A stretch of DNA of 64,000 nt from Streptomyces sp. TLI_053 (GTDB lineage Bacteria; Actinomycetota; Actinomycetes; Streptomycetales; Streptomycetaceae): assembly GCF_900105395.1 (NCBI RefSeq), contig NZ_LT629775.1, forward strand, positions 1,612,001 through 1,676,000, written 5' to 3'. The notes below the pieces were generated by a model, which made no database searches, was not told the origin of the DNA, and saw nothing but the letters and a program-made list of their open reading frames with translations. The position numbers and the translations under genes were made by a program. Positions 53,765 to 61,516 of the stretch are shown in pieces (position 1 is the stretch's first letter; each line of letters begins with the position of its first letter).

Positions 53765-55033
53765 TCAGCCCGAGGTGTGCCGCAGGATGTCGAGGACCTC
53801 GCCGGTGATCGCGGCCTCGTTCTGCTCGAAGGCCGGCCCGGTCAGCAGCTCGGGCTGATCCGGGAGACCGGTGAGCACCGGGGTGTGCAGGTGGCCGCCG
53901 GGCAGCTGCGGGGCGAGTTCCAGGCGCAGCCGGTTGGTGCGGTAGGCGACCTCGTTGGAGAGATAGCCCCCGCCGCCGCCGGCGACCGCCCGCGAGCCGG
54001 GGGTCGGGCCGTCCTCCCGGTCGACCGGCGCGGTCCCGCCGGCCGGGATCTCGGTGACGGTGGTGTTCAGCCGCACCGGGTAGGGCTGCTGAACGGCGGT
54101 CATCGGGCCGGTGGGCAGGCTGGTGGCGATGAACTCGGCACCCGGGCCCATGCCGGGGGCGGTGACGGGGTGGTCCCGGGTGCCGCCGGAGAGCGCGCCG
54201 ATGTTGTCGGGATAGGGGTCGGCGGAGCGGGAACGCCCGGCCCAGGCCTCCAGGGTGAACAGCCCGGGATAGCCCTGGCTGATGGTGGTGATGAGGTCCG
54301 CGGCGCGGGGCCCGCGGGCGAGCCTCGGGGCGTAGGCGCGCTCCACCGTGCCGAGGTCGAAGTCGCCGTAGCGGACCGGGAACACCACCGAGCGGACCTC
54401 GGCCGGGGTGCCGTCGGCGAGGGTGATCCGGCGGCCGGCGAGCTGCAGGGCGGCCGAGCCGGAGGGGTTGGCCCGGCGCGGCTCGGCGTCCAGGCCGAAC
54501 GGGTCGAAGCCGCTGACGAAGATCCGCCGCACTCCCGGGCGGCCGCCGAACCCGTCGTCGGCCAGCCCGCGCGAGGCGTCCTCGAAGCGCTGCCGCAGCG
54601 CGGCCGGGTCGACGGTGAAGCCCGGCTGCCAGCGCGCGAGCCGGACGGTCATGGTGACCCTGGTCCAGTAGAGCGGCCGGTCGTCGGCGGCCGGCAGGTC
54701 GCCGCCGGGGCGGCGGCCCTGGGCGCGGTCCACTCCGGCCCGCCAGAGCGCCCCGCCCCAGGCGTCGAGGAGCCGGCCCGCCTCGGCGGAGGTGCGGGCA
54801 CTGCACAGCGCGGCGGGGAACCGGGTGACGAAGTCGCCGAGGCCGCCGCGTTCGGTCAGCGCGGCGGTCCGCGGGTCCGCGGTGCGGGCCTGTTCCCGGT
54901 CGAGCGGCGCGGAGTCGACGGTCCGGCAGCCGGGACCGGCCGCGTGGGCGGTGGCGGCGGCGGGGAGGATCGAGGCGGCGAGAGCGCCGATGAGGGTCGC
55001 GGTGAGAGCGGCCCGGCGCCGAACGGTCGTCAT
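53765..55033 (-). CDS. Secreted pyroglutamyl-peptidase-like protein with Ser in place of catalytic Cys
   Basis: A 422-residue protein with a Sec signal peptide (basic start, then AALTATLIGALAASILPAAATAHA). About residues 165-400 resemble pyroglutamyl peptidase I: IFVSGFDPFGLDAEPRRANPSGSA, the Glu region FTLEAWAGRSRSADPYPDNIG and a late His in GGHLHTPVLTGLP. In the AG-Y-CN nucleophile motif the Cys is replaced by Ser359 (GGGGYLSNEVAYRTN). It may be inactive or use a serine. The family is normally cytoplasmic and about half this length, so export and the long N-terminal extension are odd. Confidence 0.7.
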   Translation of the reverse strand: MTTVRRRAALTATLIGALAASILPAAATAHAAGPGCRTVDSAPLDREQARTADPRTAALTERGGLGDFVTRFPAALCSARTSAEAGRLLDAWGGALWRAGVDRAQGRRPGGDLPAADDRPLYWTRVTMTVRLARWQPGFTVDPAALRQRFEDASRGLADDGFGGRPGVRRIFVSGFDPFGLDAEPRRANPSGSAALQLAGRRITLADGTPAEVRSVVFPVRYGDFDLGTVERAYAPRLARGPRAADLITTISQGYPGLFTLEAWAGRSRSADPYPDNIGALSGGTRDHPVTAPGMGPGAEFIATSLPTGPMTAVQQPYPVRLNTTVTEIPAGGTAPVDREDGPTPGSRAVAGGGGGYLSNEVAYRTNRLRLELAPQLPGGHLHTPVLTGLPDQPELLTGPAFEQNEAAITGEVLDILRHTSG

Positions 55034-55213
55034 GGCATGGACACTACAGAGCGGCTCCGGACTCCACCAGAGCGCCTCGCCATCACGACGCACAGTGACG
55101 GCACACCGCCCCCTCCCCCGGAGACCCCCTGCAGAAGCGGCCTCCGCCCCCTGGCGAGTCACGCCCCGTAGCGGTTTACTGGGAGTGAGCAGGGCAGAAA
55201 CGGAGGCCCGGCG

Positions 55214-55825
55214 ATGGAGTGTCCCCACCCACCCGGATTCCACACCGAGGTCCGCGAGCACTACGCGGCCACCGGCGCCGAAGTGGCCAGGCTGCTGCGC
55301 TCGGCGCCCGAGGACGTCTGGACCGCGCCCACCCCGTGCCGCGACTGGGACGTGCGCGCCCTGGTGAACCACCTCGCCGCCCAGCACCTCTGGGTGTGCC
55401 AGGCGATCGCCGGCTACACCCCGGCCCAGATCGGCCACCGCTTCGAGGGCGACGTCCTCGGCCGCAACCCCTCGGGCGTCTGGTCCATGGCCGTGCGCAG
55501 CGCACAACGCGCGCTCGACCGACCCGGCGCCCCCGACCTGCTGGTCCACCTCGGCTACGGCGTACGGGACGCGGGCGGCTACGCCCGCGAGCTGGTCGCC
55601 GAGACCGTCGTCCACGGCTGGGACCTCTCCCGGGCCCTCGGCGAGCACGGCCGGATGCCCCCGGGCTCCGCGCGCTACGCGCTCACGGAGTTCCACGGTT
55701 ACCGCGACCTGGCCGGCACCGGCCGCTTCGACCCACCGTTCGCCGCGCCGCCGGGCGCGGACGCCGAGGCCCAGCTGCTGGCCCTCACCGGCCGCGACCC
55801 GGCGTGGTCTGCCGACCGCATCTGA
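55214..55825 (+). CDS. TIGR03086-family metal-binding DinB-like protein
   Basis: A 203-residue four-helix protein of the DinB/mycothiol-dependent maleylpyruvate isomerase superfamily. Motifs are TPCRDWDVRALVNHLAAQHLW and RELVAETVVHGWDLSRALG, which supply the metal-binding His residues. Such proteins bind divalent metal and often mycothiol. It could supply the maleylpyruvate isomerase step for the gentisate module at the left end, but lies 52 kb away and many paralogues exist, so this is weak. It is convergent with the truncated ABC permease. Confidence 0.8.
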   Translation: MECPHPPGFHTEVREHYAATGAEVARLLRSAPEDVWTAPTPCRDWDVRALVNHLAAQHLWVCQAIAGYTPAQIGHRFEGDVLGRNPSGVWSMAVRSAQRALDRPGAPDLLVHLGYGVRDAGGYARELVAETVVHGWDLSRALGEHGRMPPGSARYALTEFHGYRDLAGTGRFDPPFAAPPGADAEAQLLALTGRDPAWSADRI

Positions 55826-55859
55826 CACCGTCGCATCCCGCGCGGCCGCCGACGTCGGA

Positions 55860-56102
55860 TCAGCGGGCGAGGCGGCCCAGGAGGGCGGAGGCGGACGTGA
55901 TGCCGAGGGCGGTGGCGAGGGTGAGGACGCCGAAGTCCAGCAGCAGGTGCGACGGGGTGCCGATCAGCAGCCCGCGCAGGGCGTCGACCTGGTAGCTGAG
56001 CGGGTTGGCCAGGCTGACCGCCTGGAGCCAGCCCGGCATCAGGTCGACCGGGTAGAGGGCGTTGGAGCCGAAGAACAGTGGCATCGTGATTGCCTGAGTC
56101 AA
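55860..56102 (-). pseudogene. Truncated ABC-2 type transporter permease (C-terminal 80 residues)
   Basis: The frame encodes only the end of an ABC-2 permease of the daunorubicin-resistance (DrrB) type: QAITMPLFFGSNALYPVDLMPGWLQAVSLANPLSYQVDALRGLLIG, then one last membrane helix. Full-length members have about 250 residues, and nothing upstream continues it. The homology ends near 56098, where sequence character changes, so the gene has been cut by an insertion or deletion there. No partner ATPase is present. Confidence 0.8.
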
Positions 56103-56484
56103 GCCTTTTTCACAACCCTTTTCCGACGCGGCCCCCGGGCCTGACAGACGCTTGGGTGATCAGCCTCCCGGCCGGCGCGCCTGCGGACCGAGGTGGCGGG
56201 AAGCTTTGGGCGGGGTCCTGCCGGTGGTGGGGTCGGGCATGGCCGGGGGGCCGTAAGCTCGCGGCGGTCTCGGGCAGGCTTCTGGGCCTGACCGCAATTT
56301 GGCCGAGTGGCCCCCCGGCCTTGCCCGACGCGGGCCCCGCCAGCGGTGGGTGCGTAAAGCTTCTCGCCACCGACCATGGCCACAGCGCGGCAGCCATCGA
56401 TGACGGGCCTTCTCTGGACAACGAAGGACCCCGCCGCGTCGCCATCGCGGAGGGGTCCGGAGGGGAGGCGCCTGAGGCGCAGCA
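56103..56484. other. Gene-free junction region with terminator hairpin
   Basis: No convincing gene is found in these 382 bp. Near its right end GGACCCC (56426-56432) pairs with GGGGTCC (56452-56458), extended by further G-C pairs, forming a hairpin that would terminate the DUF397/XRE operon. The rest may contain the junction of the accessory region. Confidence 0.45.
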
Positions 56485-56685
56485 TCAGACGGTGCCGAAC
56501 TCTCCGTTGCGCACAGCATCGACGAAGGCCGTGAACTCGGAAGCACTGAAGACGAGTGCAGGGCCTTCGGGATCCTTGCTGTCTCGTACTGGTACGACGT
56601 CGGGGATGTTGCTGGCGATCTCGACGCATTCGCCGCCGTTGCTGCTGTACGAGGACTTGAACCAGTTCGGTCCGCCTGCGGTCAC
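56485..56685 (-). CDS. DUF397 domain-containing protein
   Basis: A 66-residue protein with the DUF397 signature (WFKSSYSSNGGECVEIA, VVPVRDSKDPEGPALVFSASEFTAFVDAVRNGEF). DUF397 proteins pair with XRE/DUF5753 regulators in actinomycetes and influence development or antibiotic production; the partner here overlaps it by 4 bp (GTGA). Antitoxin-like or co-regulator roles have been proposed for such pairs. Confidence 0.93.
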   Translation of the reverse strand: MTAGGPNWFKSSYSSNGGECVEIASNIPDVVPVRDSKDPEGPALVFSASEFTAFVDAVRNGEFGTV

Positions 56686-57515
56686 GATAGTTCCCTCCGA
56701 AGCTCGCGGATCATCTCAACTGAGTCCGCTTGTGAGAGTGCCTGGCCTTGCAGTTGATAGTAGGCCGTGAGCATGGGCAACACGGCGTCGGTCTCCCGCT
56801 CCAGGTGCCCCTGCTGGGCGCTCTCGGCGTAGGACATCAGCGACCGATCCCGCATGGTGAGGATGTAGACAGGCAGGTCGAACGCTCTACGCTCGCCAAG
56901 GCGATACGGGGCGAGTTGAAGCATGTTGTTCGGCTCGTTGGCAAACTCAACAAGTCTGTCAAGTTGAGCTGCCATGACAGCGTTCCCGCCGACAGGGCGC
57001 CGAACGCAACTTTCATCCAGAACGGCGTGAACCAGCGGCGGCGGTGTCCGCTGCACGTTCACCTGTCGGCTTATGAGGACTCGAACCCGTTCGTCGGCCT
57101 GGTCTGGCGTGATACTTCCCCGCTCGACGGCCCCTGCGGCGATTGCTGCCGCGTACTCGGTCGTCTGCAACAAGCCGGGCACGATACCGAGAGTGAACAG
57201 GCGCAGTTCCACCGCCTTTGGCTCGTGTTCTACGTACTGAGAGAACCCTGCAAGCAGAGCTGAGTACTTGACCTCGCTCGCTCTCTGGCGGAAGACGCCG
57301 TCCTCGGCCGTCCCGAACGCCTTGTCAAGAGCTGTTGAGATCCGTTGAGTTGCTCGCCGCCGACCATTTTCTAGAGCCGAGACATGCGACGCGGTGCAGC
57401 CGATAAGACGCGCAAGATGCTCTTGTGTCCAGCCGTGTTGCTCCCGCAACGTGCGGAGGAACACGCCGAACCCTGCGGCGGGCGAAGATTCTGGATCAAG
57501 TTCGTTCAGATTCAC
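56682..57515 (-). CDS. XRE family regulator with DUF5753 domain
   Basis: A 277-residue regulator. The helix-turn-helix spans about residues 16-52 (FLRTLREQHGWTQEHLARLIGCTASHVSALENGRR), followed by the DUF5753 effector domain (LRLFTLGIVPGLLQTTEYAAAI, LISRQVNVQR, VHAVLDESCVRRPVGG, FDLPVYILTM). It is the WhiJ-type partner of the DUF397 gene downstream. Codon use is more AT-tolerant than in the chromosome-like part, supporting transfer. Confidence 0.93.
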   Translation of the reverse strand: MNLNELDPESSPAAGFGVFLRTLREQHGWTQEHLARLIGCTASHVSALENGRRRATQRISTALDKAFGTAEDGVFRQRASEVKYSALLAGFSQYVEHEPKAVELRLFTLGIVPGLLQTTEYAAAIAAGAVERGSITPDQADERVRVLISRQVNVQRTPPPLVHAVLDESCVRRPVGGNAVMAAQLDRLVEFANEPNNMLQLAPYRLGERRAFDLPVYILTMRDRSLMSYAESAQQGHLERETDAVLPMLTAYYQLQGQALSQADSVEMIRELRRELS

Positions 57516-57621
57516 GCGAGTTCGTCCTACTAATCAACCGGACTGGGCACGTTGAACAGAGTGGGACTCTACGCCACAGTGAAGCCACCCGGTAGTGATC
57601 CGACTACGGAAGGGCACTGAG

Positions 57622-57870
57622 ATGCGGCGTGCGAGGGAGCCGGCGGGACCGGACTACTATCCCGAGCTGGGCGAGGTGGTCTATGACCACCTTCACGACA
57701 GGACGGGTCACTTCATGGGCACCGTGGGTGGGCAGGTCTACCTGCGTCCCCTTGAGGGTGGGTGTGAGTGGACCACCTATCACAGTGAGATCGAAGCGAG
57801 CCTCACCGGGCGCGAGATGCGTTCGCTGAAGCGCGGGTTCGACTCGCGGCGGATGAGCGGCGCGGCGTGA
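57622..57870 (+). CDS. Small conserved actinobacterial protein, 82 residues
   Basis: An 82-residue protein of the type found beside DUF397/XRE pairs: PELGEVVYDHLHDRTGHFMGTVGGQVYLRPLEGGCEW. Strand-rich, no membrane helix. It is divergent from the XRE gene (106 bp between them) and overlaps the next gene by GTGA. Function unknown. Confidence 0.75.
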   Translation: MRRAREPAGPDYYPELGEVVYDHLHDRTGHFMGTVGGQVYLRPLEGGCEWTTYHSEIEASLTGREMRSLKRGFDSRRMSGAA

Positions 57871-58088
57871 GCACAGCGGATCTTCCGTCGCCGCTCCCCA
57901 AGTCGGGGTGGCGGTTCGGGCGGTGCTTCTGCTGCGAGCGCCCGAACGTCGTGGCCCCCGGTCCCGTGCTTGGCGACTGCTCATTGCCTTTCTGTCCTGC
58001 CTGCCTTGAGCGGGCCTACCGGTGGCGCCGTCAAGCACTGATGCGCGCCGACCTGGTCAACAACTGCCCCTCCAACGCGATGAGTTAG
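57867..58088 (+). CDS. Cys-rich miniprotein, probable zinc-binding
   Basis: A 73-residue protein. Six cysteines in CFCCERPN, GDCSLPFCPACL and a later single Cys suggest a zinc ribbon. The GTG start overlaps the stop of the preceding gene, so the two are coupled. No family is recognised. Confidence 0.65.
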   Translation: MSTADLPSPLPKSGWRFGRCFCCERPNVVAPGPVLGDCSLPFCPACLERAYRWRRQALMRADLVNNCPSNAMS

Positions 58089-58228
58089 GAATCGAGATCG
58101 CTATCTTCGACCCGTACGAGGAACCCACGACGACCGGCGATTCCGACTCTGCCGGTCAGAGCAGCGAGCAGTCCGACGACGCGGCCGCGCACGAACGCGG
58201 GACCGGCGGGCGGTTCGAGAGCTACTGA
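58022..58228 (+). CDS. Possible small acidic protein
   Basis: The second half of this frame (from about 58084, LGIEIAIFDPYEEPTTT to the stop at 58228) has good third-position GC and an Asp/Ser/Glu-rich sequence. The first part overlaps the Cys-rich gene in another register, so the true start (possibly GTG 58022) is uncertain. It may be a real short gene or the tail of a frame-shifted one. Confidence 0.35.
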   Translation: MAPSSTDARRPGQQLPLQRDELGIEIAIFDPYEEPTTTGDSDSAGQSSEQSDDAAAHERGTGGRFESY

Positions 58229-58325
58229 TCCCGACTCTGTCCCGCGCCGCCCGGAAGGCCGGCTCGGGGACGGGGCCCCGCTCCACCGCGCGTCGGGAGC
58301 CACGGTGGACGCCGCTCCCAACGGG

Positions 58326-58521
58326 CTTGGCCTTTGGCCAAGGGAAGCGGCACGGGCTCCGCTCGCCCCCTCCCCCCAGGGCGGGCGGGGCCCCTCGATC
58401 CCCCGGAGGAGATTCTCACAGTGAACCGCCCTCCGGGTCCCGCCCATCCCGGTTTTTGAAACGGGCCGGGATGGGCACACCCTCCGCCCCGTTCCGCGCG
58501 CTGCCCGCTGCGGAACGGGGC
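58326..58521. repeat. Three successive stem-loops upstream of the NUDIX-like gene
   Basis: The 316-bp gap 58229-58544 has no gene but three perfect inverted repeats: CTTGGCC/GGCCAAG (58326-58342, 3-nt loop), a 10-bp stem CCCATCCCGG/CCGGGATGGG (58443-58475, 13-nt loop) and a 12-bp stem GCCCCGTTCCGC/GCGGAACGGGGC (58486-58521, 12-nt loop). The last ends 23 bp before the next start codon. Confidence 0.8.
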
Positions 58522-58544
58522 ACCCTCATCCCCCAGGAGTAGCT

Positions 58545-59024
58545 ATGGACCACGCTCACCGCCTCGACGCTCAAGTACTCGTTCTGGATCAGGCCGGAGG
58601 CTTGGTGCTGCTGGTCCTCCCGGCGGAGCGGCCGGACTGGACGCTGCCGGGTGGCGGCGTCATTCCCGGGGAGTCGGTTGCGGCGGCCGCGCGGCGCGCG
58701 TTGAGTGACTGGACCGGCCTGGAGCGGGAGATCGGTCACGGCCTGGTCGAGGATCAGGTGCCGCAGGACGTCGCGACGGGCGCCCCCGAGGGAATCGCCA
58801 TCGTGTGCGACGGGGGGCGAATGTCGCTCACGGAGGCCGGCGCGCTGTCCCTGCCGGTCAAGCGTGCGCTGGACATTCGTGCTCTGGAGTGGGTGCCGGT
58901 GGATCTCCTGTCCCGCTACACCGAGCCGTTCATCGAGCGTCGCATCCGTGCCGCCGTGGCGGCGTCCTTGCTCGGAAACCGGTTCCCGCTGCTGTTCCGG
59001 GGTGAGTTGACCAACGCGACGTAG
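58545..59024 (+). CDS. NUDIX-fold protein with degenerate catalytic box
   Basis: A 159-residue protein with the NUDIX layout (AQVLVLDQAGGLVLLVLPAERPDWTLPGGGV). In the Nudix box G-x5-E-x7-REUxEExGU the first Gly (37), Glu (43), Arg (51) and last Gly (58) are kept, but the catalytic REUxEE reads RALSDW, so Glu52, Glu55 and Glu56 are lost. It is probably a ligand-binding rather than hydrolytic protein. CAGGAG lies 9 bases before the ATG, right after the third hairpin. Confidence 0.75.
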   Translation: MDHAHRLDAQVLVLDQAGGLVLLVLPAERPDWTLPGGGVIPGESVAAAARRALSDWTGLEREIGHGLVEDQVPQDVATGAPEGIAIVCDGGRMSLTEAGALSLPVKRALDIRALEWVPVDLLSRYTEPFIERRIRAAVAASLLGNRFPLLFRGELTNAT

Positions 59025-59136
59025 AAGGCTTCGCGCTGCCGCGCGAGCCCCCCAAGACTCCCGTCCCGGCAGCTCGCTGCTGCTCGCGATCGCCGGGCCG
59101 GGTCCGCAAGTCGCAACAACCGAAGGGAGATCAGCA

Positions 59137-59634
59137 ATGAGTACCGCTCAGGAAGCGTCCGCTGTGGCGGATGTGCGAAGCCTCGTCACCCCGGAGGAGT
59201 TCGCCGGGGTCGTGGCGACGGTGGAGCGCAACAACCCCGGCATGGGGGTCGACACGGCCGAGCAGATCACGGCCGAGGCGCTCAAGTTCGTCGTCGCGTG
59301 CGCGGCCTCGCCCCGGTCTGGGCTCAAGCCGTCCCGGACCGTGGATGAGGGGTGGCACGCCCTGATCCTGCACACGGTGGTCTATGCCCGCCTGTGCAAG
59401 CGGCTGGGGCTGTTCGTCCACCACGTCCCCGAGCCGCCGGACACGACCCGCCACGACCCCGACGCGCTCACCCGCACCATGGACGCGATCCGTGGTGCCG
59501 GGTACGACGTCGACACCGCGTTGTGGAAGCCGCCGACGGACCGCAGTATCCCGGTGGCTGCCGGGTGCGAGCACACCGAGGAACCTAGCGGGTGCGGCTT
59601 CGACTGCGGCAACAGCGGGCCGAACGCGGCCTAG
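59137..59634 (+). CDS. Conserved hypothetical protein, 165 residues
   Basis: A recurrent actinobacterial family with the motif PSRTVDEGWHALILHTVVYARLCKRLGLFVHHVPEPP, related to the glycine-rich-domain-containing group. The N-terminus is helical and the C-terminus Cys/Gly-rich (CEHTEEPSGCGFDCG), perhaps metal-binding. GAAGGGAGATCA precedes the ATG. Function unknown. Confidence 0.75.
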   Translation: MSTAQEASAVADVRSLVTPEEFAGVVATVERNNPGMGVDTAEQITAEALKFVVACAASPRSGLKPSRTVDEGWHALILHTVVYARLCKRLGLFVHHVPEPPDTTRHDPDALTRTMDAIRGAGYDVDTALWKPPTDRSIPVAAGCEHTEEPSGCGFDCGNSGPNAA

Positions 59635-59701
59635 CAGCAACCGGCGTGGCAGAACTTGGGTTGCCCCTCACCGGGTCGGCGAGTTCTGCCATGCTGGCTC
59701 A

Positions 59702-59983
59702 ATGAAGGTCAGTGATCTGCCTCCGGACACACCGGAGTTTGTCAAGGCGCATGTCTATGCGATGTGTGAACTAGCTGCCGGGCGTGTCATCGCTGACAGC
59801 TTGATCCTGGTTCCTTGGCCGGCGGGAAGCGAGCAGTACGACCACTTGGTCGGCACTGCGCCGGGGTTCCGAACCTGCTGGTTCCGGCTGCCGCCCGAAG
59901 GTCCCGTGCCACGCAAGCGGCATCATCGGCGCCCGACGCCGGGTGACGGATGGACGCTGGATTCGCTGGGCGGGGTCAGCTGA
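59702..59983 (+). CDS. Small hypothetical protein, 93 residues
   Basis: A 93-residue protein starting MKVSDLPPDTPEFVKAHVYAM, with a hydrophobic strand DSLILVPWPAG and a basic tail (VPRKRHHRRPTPG). No family is recognised, and no strong ribosome-binding site is seen. It lies between the 165-residue gene and a convergent GntR gene. Confidence 0.55.
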   Translation: MKVSDLPPDTPEFVKAHVYAMCELAAGRVIADSLILVPWPAGSEQYDHLVGTAPGFRTCWFRLPPEGPVPRKRHHRRPTPGDGWTLDSLGGVS

Positions 59984-60053
59984 CGGGGATTTCGTCCCCT
60001 ACTTGGCAGGCGCCCCACTCGGCCGACCGAGTTCCGATTCGGCGTTGTGGCGT

Positions 60054-60287
60054 CTAAGGGGTCTGGCCGGTCACGAAGCTGCCCATGCCGGTGCGCGTGA
60101 CCACCAGGCCCCTCGCCCGCAGGTGAGCGACCGCCTTGCGAGTGGTCTTGCGGTCCACCCCGAACTCCTCCGTGAGTTGAACTTCGGAGATCTTGTCATC
60201 GGGCCGGAGTCTGCCGGTCTCGATACGCGCGGTGATGATCTCCGCGATCTGTTCCCACTTTGCGCGGGTCGGGTTGAACTCGAACAC
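60054..60287 (-). CDS. Short GntR family winged-helix regulator
   Basis: A 77-residue protein that is essentially just the GntR DNA-binding domain: QIAEIITARIETGRLRPDDKISEVQLTEEFGVDRKTTRKAVAHLRARGLVVTRTGMGSFV. Such mini-GntR proteins control transfer or copy functions on actinomycete elements. The GTG start (60287) faces the three 10-bp repeats at 60324, which are candidate operators. Confidence 0.88.
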   Translation of the reverse strand: MFEFNPTRAKWEQIAEIITARIETGRLRPDDKISEVQLTEEFGVDRKTTRKAVAHLRARGLVVTRTGMGSFVTGQTP

Positions 60288-60323
60288 CCCATGACGGTAG
60301 CCGTGACGGCTGACCGGTCATAG

Positions 60324-60353
60324 CCATGGATACCCATGGACAGGTATGGACAG
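60324..60353. repeat. Three 10-bp tandem repeats, likely GntR operator array
   Basis: CCATGGATAC, CCATGGACAG and GTATGGACAG follow each other without gaps (60324-60333, 60334-60343, 60344-60353), repeating once per DNA turn on one face of the helix. They lie 36 bp upstream of the GntR gene and before the divergent gene at 60446. Confidence 0.7.
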
Positions 60354-60377
60354 GCTGAGTACCGTCGTTACCGAAGA

Positions 60378-60413
60378 ACCCCCGGCGGCCGATTAGGCCC
60401 GGCCGCCGGGGGT
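60378..60413 (+). terminator. Strong hairpin in the leader of the 60446 gene
   Basis: Perfect 14-bp stem ACCCCCGGCGGCCG/CGGCCGCCGGGGGT (60378-60391 with 60400-60413) and an 8-nt loop. It lies between the repeats and the start codon at 60446, so it would be transcribed in the leader, as an attenuator or mRNA stabiliser. Confidence 0.7.
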
Positions 60414-60445
60414 CAACCGCCGAATGCTTTAGAGGAGCACTCGAC

Positions 60446-60979
60446 ATGTCGGATCTTACCTTCTGGGTGTGGTGCGTCGGTGCCGCCGGCTGCCTGGCGG
60501 CGGCTACGGCTCTGGCGCTCTGGCTCACCGCCGATCTCGCCCCCAAGGGGCGCCACCGGGCGTCCGGGCAGTCGATCACGATCGATCTGGACGGGCTTCG
60601 GACCCCCGCATACGACCGCCGTCCGGTGCCGGTTCCGCCGCCCGGCGAACTGGTCTTTCTGCCCGCCGTGCTGCCCGTGCCTGTGGTCGTCCCGTCCGTT
60701 GTGCCCACGCGGCGGGACGTCGAATCGGGGGTGATCGCGCGGGAGCGTCGTGCGGTCCGCGTCGCGGAAGCAGCCGGGGTGGAGCGTGCCTCCGGGTGTG
60801 CCTCCGCGCGTGCCTCCGGGGAGGAGCCGGAGCCCCCGCACGTGGTGCCGCTGTGGGAGCGGGACGAAGAGCGGCGGCGGGTCCGGCGGCGGCGCGCCCT
60901 CGTGGCGGCGTCCAAGGAACTGCCCGATCCTGGCTACTCGTTCGAGGGTGAGCACGCTCTCGTCGGGGTGGTGGCGTGA
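60446..60979 (+). CDS. Membrane-anchored hypothetical protein, 177 residues
   Basis: One N-terminal membrane helix (FWVWCVGAAGCLAAATALALWLTADL), then a cytoplasmic region with a Pro/Val stretch (PAVLPVPVVVPSVVP) and a very basic helical C-terminus (ERDEERRRVRRRRALVAASKEL). No known domain; small membrane proteins of this kind are common in transfer regions of actinomycete elements. AGAGGAG precedes the ATG. Confidence 0.65.
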   Translation: MSDLTFWVWCVGAAGCLAAATALALWLTADLAPKGRHRASGQSITIDLDGLRTPAYDRRPVPVPPPGELVFLPAVLPVPVVVPSVVPTRRDVESGVIARERRAVRVAEAAGVERASGCASARASGEEPEPPHVVPLWERDEERRRVRRRRALVAASKELPDPGYSFEGEHALVGVVA

Positions 60980-61227
60980 TGACCCCGGCGACCACCCGGA
61001 AGCCCGTGTGCGGCGCCCGGCGCCCCGGCAGTACGTCCCCCTGCGTGCTCGATCCGTTCCACCGTGGCGGCCACGTGAACGGGGCCGGGGAGGGCTGGCC
61101 GCGCGTCGGCCCGGTCTACTGTGCCCGGTGCCGGGGGGAGGCCGTGAGTCCGGTTGCGGGTGGTCACCAGGAGTCACCTGCCGGTCCGGGGATCACGGCG
61201 TGGGTGTGCTCGCCGAACTGCCCGTAG
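60979..61227 (+). CDS. Cys-rich small protein, probable zinc-binding
   Basis: An 82-residue protein overlapping the preceding stop (TGATG; a GTG at 60976 is an alternative start). Cysteines and histidines are spaced as PVCGARRPG, PCVLDPFHRGGHVNG, VYCARCRG and WVCSPNCP, consistent with two metal-binding knuckles. Function unknown. The 289 bp after it hold no clear gene. Confidence 0.6.
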   Translation: MTPATTRKPVCGARRPGSTSPCVLDPFHRGGHVNGAGEGWPRVGPVYCARCRGEAVSPVAGGHQESPAGPGITAWVCSPNCP

Positions 61228-61516
61228 CAGGCGTCCTGTTCGCCCCGTCCGGCTGGTTTCCGGGCGGGGCGTCCGGCTGCCCGGTTCACGCCGGGGGCGT
61301 GCGCGCGGACGGTGGTCGGGGTGGTGGCGGCGCCGGTCGGCCGGGAGTACCTTGGACGGCCCGCCGGGTCGCTGAGCAGCCCCCGGGCCTTCGCGCCCCG
61401 GGGTCGTTCGTGTTGGTGCACAGTCATACTGCTGTCAGTGGGGTGTGGTACCGATTTCAGGACAGTCGATACTTATCGGCCACAGGGCGGGCGGACAGTG
61501 CACGGGGGTGGCGGGG

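Noticed and set aside
55214..55825. Assigning this DinB-like protein as the maleylpyruvate isomerase of the gentisate cluster
   Set aside because: It is 50 kb away and belongs to a large family with many paralogues; sequence alone does not support that function.
56090..56770. 226-codon plus-strand frame at the island boundary
   Set aside because: It overlaps the DUF397 gene antisense and has no recognisable domain or ribosome-binding site.
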